Source of the DNA: Anaerolineales bacterium
GTDB taxonomy: Bacteria > Chloroflexota > Anaerolineae > Anaerolineales > UBA4823
DNA: 24,928 bases
Direction of reading: 5' to 3'
NCBI GenBank assembly: GCA_016932955.1
Contig: JAFGBV010000029.1
Location: 1-24,928, forward strand
Part shown: positions 7,236 through 16,051 of the stretch, piece after piece
How the letters are laid out: every line of letters begins with the position of its first letter
Numbering within the stretch: position 1 is the first letter of the stretch
Position numbers and translations under genes: made by a program
The notes under the pieces: generated by a model
What the model saw: only the letters and a program-made list of their open reading frames with translations
Told to the model about the DNA's origin: nothing
The model's database searches: none

Positions 7236-10200
7236 TTAATGCCGCTGGCGCCTCGTCAGCCAACCCAGGTTGCCTGCTGCCACCGCCCCGATCCACAAAG
7301 CCGGGTTGAGAGGCGGCAGGGCGGATTGGCTGCCCCCATCTTGCGCGCCGCGCAGCAAGAGCGGCAGGTGGGTGACTTGTGGTTGAACGACCACCGTCTG
7401 CGTGTAATTTGAAACGTCGCACTCGTTGGTCACCGTCAGCGTGATCACAGTGGTCATTATTTGAGTATACACGTGCGTCGGCGCGCTGAGCGTGCTGCTG
7501 CTGCCATCGCCAAATTCCCACAGGTAGGTGTCGCCATACAGGCTATTGTTGGTGAAAGCGACCGCCTGGTTGATTCGCACCGGCTCCGTTCCAACGTCGA
7601 AGTCTGCCACCGGCAAGGGGTTGACGGTGATCACCTCCTGGTGGTCAGAAACGTCGCAGCTATTCGTGCCGCTGAGGGTCACGGTGTAGGTCTTGGGGAG
7701 ATTCACTGTGTAGGAGTGCGTGGGGTTCGCCAGCGTGCTGCTGCCACCGTCGCCAAAGTCCCAGGCGTAGGAGGTGACATACTGGCTGGTATCGGTGAAT
7801 GTGACCGTTTCAGCCACGCACACTTCGCTGGCGCTGGCATCGAAGTCCGCCACCGGCAGCGGGTTGACCGTGATGGCCTGGACGTAGGTGCTGAATGGAT
7901 TCGCCATGTACGTGCCCGTCAGCGTGATATTGCGGTTGCCCGCCTGCGTGTAAACATGGCTGGGGTTTGCCCCAGGGTCGGTCACGGATGTGCCGTCGCC
8001 AAAATTCCAGGTGAAGCTCACCGGCCAGCTGCTGGCCGGATCATGCGTGATCGCCAGCGTATCGTTGACGCACACAGAAGCCGCCGCCTGGAAATCGGTC
8101 TGCGGGTAGAGGTAATCTTCCGTCTCGCCGTAGGCGTATCCCGCCGCGGGACCCCGCCCGTCTGCCAGCCCCGTGGCGGGATCGGGAGGGGCCATCTGCT
8201 CGCTGATCGAGACGCGGATCCACAGCGGGTCGCCCCCATTGCCGCCGCGATAAGCCAGGCTGGGAAAGGGAACGTTGAAACCTCCCGGACCAGCGAACAC
8301 CATCGGCCAGTTCTGTAAAATCCACTCCGGCGTATCATTCGCTGTGACGCAGGTGAGCACATCACCCCAGTCGCCATCCGCGTTCCAATCCGCCCAGGCG
8401 TTGACATAGCGGGTCCAGGGCGGAGGAGTAGTGGGGTTAAAGATCCCGTGAACGAAGAACGGCACCATGGCGCAGGGAGGCAAAGGCCCGGGGAATGCCA
8501 TGCCGTCATCAACATTATCCTGGTCTGCCAGGGCCAGCAGCGGTTGAATGTTATTGACCATTTCCTCATCGAAATACACATCGGCTTCCCCCTCCGCACT
8601 CACCGACACGCCCAATCGAGCATCCCACGGCATGAATGTCAGCGAGCCAGCCGCCCAGTGGAATGGTCCGGGCACCGCCGCAGCAAAGACGGTGGGGAAG
8701 TTCGCCGGCACGCTGGGGTAAGCCTCCATCACCTGCCCGGCGCTGTTGGCGCTCGCCGGCGCGTCGCCCAGGTCGCTGCGCATATTGTTCAGCGCCCCCA
8801 ACCCATACAGCTTCCCGTAGCCCCAATCGTTATTGGGCACAGAACCGGTAAAGCCATCCGCCATCGCCCCGCGCATGATCGCCCCCGCCACGTGGCTTGC
8901 GCTGGCGTTGCCGTTGCCATACTGGTACAGCAGCGCGGCCATGCCAGCCACGTGCGGTCCCGCCGCGCTGGTGCCGCCAAAAATATTGTTATACGAACCA
9001 ACAGAGCCGCTGGCAGCCTGGCTCTGGGGCGTGATGATATCGTAGTGACCCGGTGCCGCCACGTCCACGATGCGCGCCCCATCGTAAAAGCGCGGGCCGC
9101 GCCCGCTGAACCAGCTCAGCGCCCCGACGGTGCCCGTGAAATTGGCCCGCGTGGCGTAGGAGGCCACCCCCAGGCAGCTATCGCAGGTGCTGGGATAAGT
9201 AGCCGTGTGGATCTCCGCCCCGCCAGGTAAGGGCACCCACCCCGAGCCGAAAGACCAGGCATTGGCGCTGTCATCGGCAATATAGAAGTTGGTCAATTCC
9301 GCGCTGGCAGAGGGATTGGTCACCCCCACCGTCCAGTTGCCCGCAACAATGGTCGGGAGTTTAGAGATGTAGATGTTATAAAGCGCAGTGCCGCGGCTGG
9401 AATCAACCGCCCGTTCGCATTGGATGCCGTGACCATCAGCAGTAAAGAGAGTTGATGACCACCCGCTCCCCGCCGTAGCACAAGGCAGGGCAATCGTGTT
9501 CCCAAGGCCGCCGGTGGGCGTGGTCAACTGCACCGTCAGGTTGTTACTCGGGTTCAACCACAGCATCGAGATATAGATCTGGGTTATCGTCGTGGTCGGA
9601 GACGGCACCGGAACGTTGAACGAGTGATTGAACATGCCAGAACCCGGCACAGAATACTGCAGGTGGCGCGGGTTACAGCCTGCAGCACCGCAGTGCAGGT
9701 TGCCTGTCGGTACCACCTGCAGGATGCCCTGCGCCGAGGCCAGGTCCATCATCTGCTCCTCATTCGATGAGCCATCCATATATACATACACCCAACTGCC
9801 GTACTCGGAGAGCATCACTTTCGCCCCCAGGCTCTGCGCCCAGGGGATGTAAGCAGTGTAAGCATTGCTATACCGATCCGCCACCACCAGGTCGGCGTCC
9901 GGCGCCACGCCGGTGTAGAGCCACGCCCAGGGCCAAACAGAGGTTGTCCCCCAACGGGCTGTACCCGCCCCGAGGATGCCCGCCACACCGGTGCCGTGCC
10001 CGTTGGTATCGGCGGCGGTCAATTCCAGATCCACGCCCCTCGTGCGCTGCACCGCCCCGGCGTTCAGCGTCGCCGCAATCTTGCTGTTGGGGATGCCCGA
10101 GGTCATCGTCCCCTGCTTGATCAGCGCCTCATAGGCTTGCAGAATGCTATCGGCATTGGAGTCGTATGCCATGTACAGTGTTTCGTTCCAATCGTAGTTC

Positions 10201-10997
10201 GCATTGCCATTGGCATCCCCGTAAACCCAGTCCTGGGTGACATCATACGCGCCAAAGGTGTTGGCGGGATCGCCAACCGCATCCCAGTAGCGCAGTGTCT
10301 CGCCGCCCAACTGGTCCACCCCAGGGCTAAAAACGCCGTCCCCGCTGGTATCCCAGTTGGTCGCTCCCACACCATTGGTGCCGTTCAGGAAAGCCGGGTG
10401 ACGCACATCCACCCCGGTGTCAAAGTTGGCAATCGTCACCCCTTGCCCCGTCAGGGGGAGACCTGTGATCGGGCTGGTATTATTCCACACCGATGGCGCA
10501 TCCACATACGTACTGATTCCAGGGTTATAGGTGATGCTCAGGTCCAGCGGCGCCGGCGCCACTGGTCGCCAGGTGGCTTCCAGCCAGGCCGCCAGCGGGT
10601 GCGCTGCCAGCTCGTCCACCGCCTCCACCGGCACCATCACGCCGTAGAACTGCCCCAGGTGCGCCAGTTGTCCAGCCACTGTTTGGAACTTAACCCCCAG
10701 CGCTTCAATTGCAGCCCGTTCCTCTGCAGAGAGTTCGTGGTCAAAGCGCGCGCTGACCTCGATCATGCCGCTTTCCTCGATCCGCATCAGCTCCTGTCCG
10801 AGCGATGAATCAGGGTTGACCGACGCTCTCTGCGCGGGGAAACTGAGCAGAAAGCCCAGGATAGAGGCGATTTTCGCGCCTCCAGAAGGCTCTGCCTCCG
10901 ATGCGCCGAGAACAATGGTCTGCGCTGGCGTTCCATCTGCAATAACCAGTAAGACCGCTAGCAATAAACCTGTGAACAACCGCACAAGAATTCTCAT
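7236..10997 (-). CDS. Secreted subtilisin-like (S8) protease with GEVED and PKD domains
   Basis: Starting from ATG 10995-10997, which has AGGAGGG eight bases upstream, the product is 1253 residues; an upstream ATG at 11042 adds 15 residues before the signal peptide and is less likely. Residues 1-26 are a signal peptide (MRILVRLFTGLLLAVLLVIA). A prodomain-like region runs to about 150. The S8 catalytic domain has Asp193 (NFDTGVD), His334 (NGHGTG) and Ser677 (GGTSAAGPHVAG), a complete triad. Between His and Ser lies a beta-rich insert (about 455-585). Residues 279-290 (DSNADSILQAYE) fit an EF-hand calcium loop. A GEVED domain (about 860-965, ending GETEDY) and three PKD domains (about 970-1045, 1050-1125, 1130-1205) follow. 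The C-terminus has LPLLLRG, a short hydrophobic stretch and basic RRQRH. Role: extracellular protein degradation; substrate unknown. Confidence 0.92.
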   Translation of the reverse strand: MRILVRLFTGLLLAVLLVIADGTPAQTIVLGASEAEPSGGAKIASILGFLLSFPAQRASVNPDSSLGQELMRIEESGMIEVSARFDHELSAEERAAIEALGVKFQTVAGQLAHLGQFYGVMVPVEAVDELAAHPLAAWLEATWRPVAPAPLDLSITYNPGISTYVDAPSVWNNTSPITGLPLTGQGVTIANFDTGVDVRHPAFLNGTNGVGATNWDTSGDGVFSPGVDQLGGETLRYWDAVGDPANTFGAYDVTQDWVYGDANGNANYDWNETLYMAYDSNADSILQAYEALIKQGTMTSGIPNSKIAATLNAGAVQRTRGVDLELTAADTNGHGTGVAGILGAGTARWGTTSVWPWAWLYTGVAPDADLVVADRYSNAYTAYIPWAQSLGAKVMLSEYGSWVYVYMDGSSNEEQMMDLASAQGILQVVPTGNLHCGAAGCNPRHLQYSVPGSGMFNHSFNVPVPSPTTTITQIYISMLWLNPSNNLTVQLTTPTGGLGNTIALPCATAGSGWSSTLFTADGHGIQCERAVDSSRGTALYNIYISKLPTIVAGNWTVGVTNPSASAELTNFYIADDSANAWSFGSGWVPLPGGAEIHTATYPSTCDSCLGVASYATRANFTGTVGALSWFSGRGPRFYDGARIVDVAAPGHYDIITPQSQAASGSVGSYNNIFGGTSAAGPHVAGMAALLYQYGNGNASASHVAGAIMRGAMADGFTGSVPNNDWGYGKLYGLGALNNMRSDLGDAPASANSAGQVMEAYPSVPANFPTVFAAAVPGPFHWAAGSLTFMPWDARLGVSVSAEGEADVYFDEEMVNNIQPLLALADQDNVDDGMAFPGPLPPCAMVPFFVHGIFNPTTPPPWTRYVNAWADWNADGDWGDVLTCVTANDTPEWILQNWPMVFAGPGGFNVPFPSLAYRGGNGGDPLWIRVSISEQMAPPDPATGLADGRGPAAGYAYGETEDYLYPQTDFQAAASVCVNDTLAITHDPASSWPVSFTWNFGDGTSVTDPGANPSHVYTQAGNRNITLTGTYMANPFSTYVQAITVNPLPVADFDASASEVCVAETVTFTDTSQYVTSYAWDFGDGGSSTLANPTHSYTVNLPKTYTVTLSGTNSCDVSDHQEVITVNPLPVADFDVGTEPVRINQAVAFTNNSLYGDTYLWEFGDGSSSTLSAPTHVYTQIMTTVITLTVTNECDVSNYTQTVVVQPQVTHLPLLLRGAQDGGSQSALPPLNPALWIGAVAAGNLGWLTRRQRH
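7487..7882. repeat. Imperfect tandem repeat encoding PKD domains
   Basis: Near-identical stretches recur about 243 bases (81 codons, one PKD domain) apart. 7598-7640 resembles 7841-7882 (coding NPLPVADFD), and 7487-7513 resembles 7731-7757 (coding FGDG.SSTL). This indicates duplication of a PKD unit within the protease gene. Confidence 0.7.
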
Positions 10998-11160
10998 CGC
11001 CCAGCCCTCCTTGTTTCCAAATGTCCAAAATAACACCCTCACCCGCCGCGTTCCCCCCGCGTAGCCGGCATGCCAAATCGCCTATCTATAAGCGTATGAA
11101 ATTCCGCCCCCAACTTATAGTGACAAATGTCCTCCCCAACCCATGATATTCGTCTTAAAC

Positions 11161-11197
11161 GAAAAGCAGGTGACGGGCGCTGCCGCCGCTCACCCGC
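11161..11197 (-). terminator. Terminator after the propeller lipoprotein gene
   Basis: An imperfect GC-rich hairpin at 11166-11197 (GCAGGTGA pairing with TCACCCGC, one mismatch, plus inner GC pairs) is followed on the minus strand by TTTTCGTTT. It lies 19 bases beyond the stop codon, so the protease gene downstream probably has its own promoter. Confidence 0.6.
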
Positions 11198-11215
11198 ATT
11201 GACATAGGGCATCTT

Positions 11216-13384
11216 TCAAGGAGGGGCAAACTTCTGCAAGCCGCCCGCTGTCGCCACCCAAACCTTGTCATCAGGGGTAGTGACCACGTCCAGCACCCAG
11301 GCGCTGGCCAAATTGCTGTTCTGCGGTGTCCAGCGCATCCAGTTTGCCGTATCGAAGTACACCAGCCCGCTCACGCACAGCGCCTCAAAGCCGCATGGGT
11401 CCAGCGTCGCCAGCCACAGGTCAGCCCCCAGCCCGAATTTCAACCAGGCAAAGCCTGTGCTGCCCATTGCCTCCGCGGTCAGTGGCAGCGCCTGCCAGCT
11501 CCCCTCGCGCAGCACAAAGGCTTGCCCTTGGGTCGTGACGGCATACACCTCGCCAGAAGGAGAAATGCTCAATCCCTGGGGCGGGATGCCACCAAGCACC
11601 TCTTCCGCAACCTTCTCCCAAGACTGGCTGTCCAGCGAAAACCGCACAGCCTGCCCCGCGTAAAAAGCCGAATAAGCCGCAGCGCCCCAAATCGCATGCG
11701 AGGCCGGGTCGTAAAAGGGATTGTAAAAGGCAAAATATGCCGGCGGCGGGGTGTAGGAGGGAACCATGTGCCAGCCTTGCGTGGGGTCATACAGCGCCAG
11801 CCCGTTTTCGCTCGCCAGCGCCAGCAGCCCCTCGGCAGCCACGGTGAAGCCCTGCACCGCCTGCCCAATACTGGCATCCATAGGAACGCTGCGCCAGCCG
11901 TTCTGGTCATACCCCCAAAGAGTGCGCTCTTCCAGCAGCCACAAGGAGCCGTCCGGCGCCATCGGCCACAGCGGCTCGCTGCCTGCCCAGGGATAAGCCG
12001 CTTCGATGGCAAGGCGCTCGTTCTCGTAACACTGGATGGTTGCCTCAGCCACCAACTGGCAGACAGCGCCCCCCGAGCGCAGCCATAGTGTGCCATCGCC
12101 CTTGAGAGCCACATCGCTGACGGCCAGCGCCGGCAGCGCCCCTGGCACAGCCAGCCCCATCACAGAGCCATCTTCCCAGATTTGCAAACCCTGCTCCCCG
12201 CCAAACCAGACCGCTCCCTGCCCATCCAGCGCAACAGCCCGCAAATAATCGTATTCGCCCCCTTCGCCGCTTTCCTGGCGGTAAACGTTGCTCAATGCGC
12301 CGTCTTCCAGGCGGAACAAACCTTCACGGGCGGCAGCCCACAATGCCCCCTGCGCGTCCACCGCCATCTGTTGCACATCCCAGAACTCAACGAACTGCCA
12401 TTTTTCCGCCCCCGCATCCAGCCACGAGACGCCGCGCCGGTTAGCGGCGTAGATGCGCCCGCCTGCTCCGAGCGCCAATTGCCCAAATGCATAGCCGTTC
12501 AAGCCGCGGTCATTGGTATAGCCATCACTGCCATGGTCGCGCCCAAACTCGCCCCAGTTGCCCGCCGCATCGCGGAATGAGATCCCGCCCGCAGTTGGCT
12601 CATTGCCATACTGGCCGCCAGCCACCCACAGCGTACCATTTGCATCGATCAGCAGATCATTGACCTGGTTGCTGAGCAGCGGGTCGGGCGCGGTAAAGCG
12701 CTCCCACGCCCCGCTCTGCCAGTCCAGGCGCAGCAACCCGCCGCCGCGCGTGGTAGGTTCGCTGAGATCATCCGCGTAAGTGACCGCCTCCTGCCCGCCA
12801 ACCCAGATCGTGGTTGTTCCCGGCTCCACTGCCACAGCCGAAAGCGGCAGATCGGCTTCAAAGCCGAGCTGTGCACAGGGCGAATGCTGCCACTGCCCAT
12901 CCTTCAAGATCGCCAGGCCCGCATCCCCCACGGCATACACGAAGCCCGTCGCCGCATCAAAGGCCAGGTCATAAACCGTGCGCAGCGGGAAACCGCTGGC
13001 GCGGGTGTGGCGGGTGGCATTCTGCGTGGCAGGCTCCCACTGCACCAGGCCGCCGCCACCCGACCCCGCCCACAGGTACTGCCCATCGAAGAGCAGCACG
13101 CGCACCGCGTTGGGCGAATCGAACAGAAGCCATTCTCCAGGGAGGCTGGAGGGCTGGATCGGGTGCCCCTCCGTGACTGCTTCTGCCAATGTGGGCTCAG
13201 GTTGCGGTGTAGGGGCAGGCGGAGCAGTCTGCGATGGCTCGGCAGGTAGTTCAGCCGGCGCTTCTTCCGTTACAGGAACGGCGGGGGTGGGTTGTATCGT
13301 CGGTGGAGGGGATACGGCTGGCAGGTTGCTGCAAGCCAGAGAGAGCAAGATCAGCATGGCAAATAACGGATACGCTCGGCGCAT
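11216..13384 (-). CDS. Beta-propeller lipoprotein (two-component-regulator-propeller type)
   Basis: The product is 722 residues from ATG 13382-13384; GAGGG lies four bases upstream, and an earlier ATG at 13435 would bury the signal peptide. The N-terminus MRRAYPLFAMLILLSLAC is a lipoprotein signal with the lipidated cysteine at 18. A Pro/Thr/Glu-rich linker runs to about 85. The rest is a series of short repeats with the pattern G.(L/V)W.A...GL.....G (for example LWAAAREGLFRLEDG, VWFGGEQGLQIWEDG, VWVATAGGLQKF), typical of two-component-regulator propeller blades, probably forming one or two propellers outside the cell. No kinase or transmembrane domain follows, so this is a stand-alone surface propeller. 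Its function is unknown; ligand or protein binding is a guess from fold. It lies between metK and the secreted protease. Confidence 0.8.
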   Translation of the reverse strand: MRRAYPLFAMLILLSLACSNLPAVSPPPTIQPTPAVPVTEEAPAELPAEPSQTAPPAPTPQPEPTLAEAVTEGHPIQPSSLPGEWLLFDSPNAVRVLLFDGQYLWAGSGGGGLVQWEPATQNATRHTRASGFPLRTVYDLAFDAATGFVYAVGDAGLAILKDGQWQHSPCAQLGFEADLPLSAVAVEPGTTTIWVGGQEAVTYADDLSEPTTRGGGLLRLDWQSGAWERFTAPDPLLSNQVNDLLIDANGTLWVAGGQYGNEPTAGGISFRDAAGNWGEFGRDHGSDGYTNDRGLNGYAFGQLALGAGGRIYAANRRGVSWLDAGAEKWQFVEFWDVQQMAVDAQGALWAAAREGLFRLEDGALSNVYRQESGEGGEYDYLRAVALDGQGAVWFGGEQGLQIWEDGSVMGLAVPGALPALAVSDVALKGDGTLWLRSGGAVCQLVAEATIQCYENERLAIEAAYPWAGSEPLWPMAPDGSLWLLEERTLWGYDQNGWRSVPMDASIGQAVQGFTVAAEGLLALASENGLALYDPTQGWHMVPSYTPPPAYFAFYNPFYDPASHAIWGAAAYSAFYAGQAVRFSLDSQSWEKVAEEVLGGIPPQGLSISPSGEVYAVTTQGQAFVLREGSWQALPLTAEAMGSTGFAWLKFGLGADLWLATLDPCGFEALCVSGLVYFDTANWMRWTPQNSNLASAWVLDVVTTPDDKVWVATAGGLQKFAPP

Positions 13385-13401
13385 CGTTCCCTCAATAGAT
13401 T

Positions 13402-13446
13402 GTGGGGGTGCCGTGAAAGGACTTTGCCCATCCACAGCACCCCCAC
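13402..13446 (-). repeat. 10-bp inverted repeat in lipoprotein 5' region
   Basis: GTGGGGGTGC (13402-13411) and GCACCCCCAC (13437-13446) are perfect inverted copies around a 25-base loop. The hairpin lies between the metK stop and the lipoprotein ribosome binding site. It could terminate metK transcripts, although no T-run follows, or shape the lipoprotein leader. Confidence 0.6.
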
Positions 13447-13473
13447 TCAGTTAACTTTACAGAAAGTTTCCTG

Positions 13474-14694
13474 TCATCTGCCGTTCAGACCAGCGGCCTG
13501 GCGCAGCACAGCCGCTTTATCTGTGCGCTCCCAGGGCAGCTCCAGGTCGTCACGCCCAAAGTGCCCGTATGCCGCCACCTGGCGGAAGATCGGCCGGCGT
13601 AATTTCAGGTCACGGATAATCGCGCCGGGGCGCAGGTCAAAGTGCTCCAGGATCAGAGCGGCGATCTTCTCATCTGGGATTGCACCAGTGCCAAATGTTT
13701 CTACGTTCACGCTCAAGGGATGTGCCACACCGATGGCATACGCCACCTGGATCTCGCAGCGCTCCGCCAAACCGGCTGCCACCACGTTTTTTGCCGCCCA
13801 ACGCGCCGCATAAGCCGCCGAGCGATCCACCTTGGTGGGGTCTTTCCCGCTGAAGCAGCCGCCGCCATGCCGCCCCATGCCGCCGTAAGTGTCGACGATG
13901 ATCTTGCGCCCGGTCACGCCGGAATCGCCCAGGGGACCGCCAATCACAAAGCGCCCGGTGGGATTGACGTAGATTTTCATCTGATCATCAATCATATCGC
14001 CTGGCAGCACCGGCATGATTACATGCTCAATCACAGCCTCGCGGATCTCGGCATGCGAGATCTCTGGGGCATGCTGGGTGCTCACCAGCACCGTATCCAC
14101 ACGCTTCGGCTTGCCAAAATGGTATTCCACCGTCACCTGGCTCTTGCCATCGGGGCGCAGCCAGGGAAGGGTGCCGTCCTTGCGCAGCTCGGTCAGGCGG
14201 TGGGTGAGCTTATGCGCCAGGTAAATGGGCATCGGCAGCAGTTGCGGGGTTTCATTGCAGGCAAAGCCAAACATCATCCCCTGGTCGCCAGCGCCGATGG
14301 CATCCACTTCTTCTTCCGTCATCTCCCCAGACTTTGCCTCCAGCGCCTTGTCCACGCCCATGGCAATATCTCCCGACTGCTTGGAGATCGCCACCTGCAC
14401 ACCGCAGGTGTTGCCATCAAAGCCTTTGTCGCTGCTATCATAGCCAATATCCAGGATAATCTTGCGCGCCAACTCGTCGAAGTTGAGATTCGCCCGCGTG
14501 GTGATCTCTCCCAGCAGCATCACGAAGCCGGTCTTGGTGACCGTTTCGCAAGCCACGCGGGAGAGAGGATCCTGCTCCAGGCAGGCATCCAGCACGCCAT
14601 CGCTGATCTGGTCGCAGATTTTATCCGGGTGGCCCTCGGTCACTGACTCAGAGGTGAACAATAACCGCGGGGAATTCATAAAAGTCGTACTCAT
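13474..14694 (-). CDS. metK: S-adenosylmethionine synthetase
   Basis: The 406-residue cytoplasmic enzyme makes S-adenosylmethionine from methionine and ATP, releasing phosphate and pyrophosphate. Recognised motifs are [20 protein letters not shown] near the N-terminus (ATP binding), [12 protein letters not shown] (family signature), and [20 protein letters not shown] (P-loop-like second signature). All are intact and the length is normal. The start at 14694 is set by GGAGG five bases upstream; an in-frame ATG further up (14793) would place the start inside the leader hairpin and is rejected. Expression is very probably controlled by the SAM-I riboswitch and terminator in its leader, giving feedback by the product. 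Confidence 0.97.
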   Translation of the reverse strand: MSTTFMNSPRLLFTSESVTEGHPDKICDQISDGVLDACLEQDPLSRVACETVTKTGFVMLLGEITTRANLNFDELARKIILDIGYDSSDKGFDGNTCGVQVAISKQSGDIAMGVDKALEAKSGEMTEEEVDAIGAGDQGMMFGFACNETPQLLPMPIYLAHKLTHRLTELRKDGTLPWLRPDGKSQVTVEYHFGKPKRVDTVLVSTQHAPEISHAEIREAVIEHVIMPVLPGDMIDDQMKIYVNPTGRFVIGGPLGDSGVTGRKIIVDTYGGMGRHGGGCFSGKDPTKVDRSAAYAARWAAKNVVAAGLAERCEIQVAYAIGVAHPLSVNVETFGTGAIPDEKIAALILEHFDLRPGAIIRDLKLRRPIFRQVAAYGHFGRDDLELPWERTDKAAVLRQAAGLNGR

Positions 14695-14748
14695 CCATAC
14701 CTCCAAAAAGTTGTTTGACTTGAATTCGGGATCGCAGGGAAATGGGTC

Positions 14749-14795
14749 GGTTGGGGTTGTTGGGGGCAGCTTGGCTGCCCCCAACAACCCCAACC
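14749..14795. repeat. 22-bp perfect hairpin in metK leader
   Basis: Arms 14749-14770 and 14774-14795 are perfect inverted copies with a three-base loop. Each arm is strongly G- or C-skewed (runs of TTGGGG and GTTGGGGG). A second outer pair, GAATTCG (14722-14728) and CGAATTC (14806-14812), flanks it. The hairpin lies between the riboswitch terminator and the metK ribosome binding site, where the standard SAM-I mechanism needs nothing. It is unusually stable for a 5' leader. Confidence 0.85.
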
Positions 14796-14820
14796 CCCCT
14801 CACCTCGAATTCACGTTGAT

Positions 14821-14850
14821 AAAAAAATGCCCCTTCTGGCTAGAAAGGGC
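14821..14850 (-). terminator. Riboswitch-controlled intrinsic terminator
   Basis: On the minus strand a 9-bp stem (GCCCTTTCT with AGAAGGGGC, one G-U pair, loop AGCC) is followed by A and seven Ts. The 5' arm can instead pair with AGAGGG at the 3' side of riboswitch helix P1. That gives the usual antiterminator/terminator switch: SAM bound favours termination before metK. Confidence 0.88.
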
Positions 14851-14872
14851 AAAATAGGATAAAGGATTGTTA

Positions 14873-14988
<116 letters not shown>

Positions 14989-15018
14989 GCCACCAGGGGC
15001 TTTCAATTGTTGGGTGCA

Positions 15019-15047
15019 ATCTTACCACGATTGAGGGGTGAAATCAA
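15019..15047 (-). promoter_or_regulatory. Probable metK promoter
   Basis: TTGATT (15042-15047) and TAAGAT (15019-15024) are separated by exactly 17 bases, each matching the vegetative consensus at four of six positions. The -35 overlaps the glpX stop codon. Transcription would start near 15012, just before the riboswitch, leaving a leader of about 315 bases. Confidence 0.5.
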
Positions 15048-16027
15048 TACTCAATCGCACTGATCTTGCGCAATTTTTCCCATAAGTGCGTAGAAGTGAT
15101 CTGGCGCACGGTGCCAGTAAGCCCGCGCACCACCAGGCTGCTGGTGCGCGCACCATGACTGAAATACTTGACCCCATCCAATAATTCGCCATCTGTGATG
15201 CCTGTCGCAGCGAAGAACACATCTTCCGAGGCCACCAGATCGTCCATGGTGATCAACTTGGAAAAATCATAGCCCATTTCCTCGCCGCGGCGTAATTCAT
15301 CTTCATTTCGGGCATATAGTTTTCCCTGGATCTCTCCATCCATGGCGCGCAGCGCACAGGCTGCCAGAACTCCCTCCGGTGTACCGCCTACTCCCATCAA
15401 AACATCGATGCCAGAGCCGGGCCAGGCTGTCATCAACGCCCCAGATACATCACCATCCTGGATCAGGCGGATGCGGCAGCCCAGGCGCCGCACCTCGCCG
15501 ATCAGCTTTTCATGCCGCGGGCGGTCCAGAATAACCACGGTGAGATCATCCAGGTTGATCTGCTTGGCACGAGCCACTTTCTTGAGGTTATATTCCGCGG
15601 TCGCCTCAATATCAATCACACCTTTGGCCTCGGGCCCGACTGCAATCTTGTTCATATAAAGAAAAGGCCCCGGATCAAACATCGTGCCGCGCGGGGCAAT
15701 GGCCACTGTAGAGATCGAGTTCGGCTGCCCGTTCGCCAGTGGTCGTGTGCCATCGATGGGGTCAACGGCGATATCCATCTGCGGCGCAGAGCCTGTGCCA
15801 ACTTTTTCACCATTATATAGCATTGGCGCCTGATCTTTCACACCCTCGCCAATCACTATGGTGGCGTCCATCTCGATTGTGTTCAGCATCAAGCGCATGG
15901 CGTCCACAGCAGCCTTATCTGCTGTGACTTTATCGCCGCGCCCCATTGCTCGACCCGCCGCCAGTGCCGCCGCCTCAGTCACCCGCACCAGCTCCATTGC
16001 CAGATTACGAGTTGGTTTGCCAGTCAA
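15044..16027 (-). CDS. glpX: Class II fructose-1,6-bisphosphatase
   Basis: The 327-residue GlpX-type enzyme hydrolyses fructose 1,6-bisphosphate to fructose 6-phosphate in gluconeogenesis. Motifs include RNLAMELVRVTEAAALAAG, the metal-binding GEG (60-62) and DPIDGT (89-94), LDRPRHEKLI, and GGTPEGVLAACALRAMDGEI. Length is typical. The start is a TTG at 16025-16027, preceded by AGGAGG at a seven-base distance; this gives the N-terminus usual for the family, whereas the first internal ATG (residue 11) would cut it. It follows cdsA by 24 bases and is probably the last gene of the rpsB-led cluster before metK has its own promoter. Confidence 0.95.
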   Translation of the reverse strand: MTGKPTRNLAMELVRVTEAAALAAGRAMGRGDKVTADKAAVDAMRLMLNTIEMDATIVIGEGVKDQAPMLYNGEKVGTGSAPQMDIAVDPIDGTRPLANGQPNSISTVAIAPRGTMFDPGPFLYMNKIAVGPEAKGVIDIEATAEYNLKKVARAKQINLDDLTVVILDRPRHEKLIGEVRRLGCRIRLIQDGDVSGALMTAWPGSGIDVLMGVGGTPEGVLAACALRAMDGEIQGKLYARNEDELRRGEEMGYDFSKLITMDDLVASEDVFFAATGITDGELLDGVKYFSHGARTSSLVVRGLTGTVRQITSTHLWEKLRKISAIEY

Positions 16028-16051
16028 CTTTTTGCCTCCTTCGTTGATCGA

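Noticed and set aside
7461..9230. Long plus-strand ORFs opposite the protease gene
   Set aside because: They are rich in R, H, G and V without domains, and the protease frame is continuous with recognised domains.
13642..14646. 334-residue plus-strand ORF opposite metK
   Set aside because: Shadow frame; metK motifs are complete on the minus strand.
15044..15997. Shorter glpX starting at the internal ATG (residue 11)
   Set aside because: The TTG start has an AGGAGG at ideal distance and gives the N-terminus usual for GlpX.
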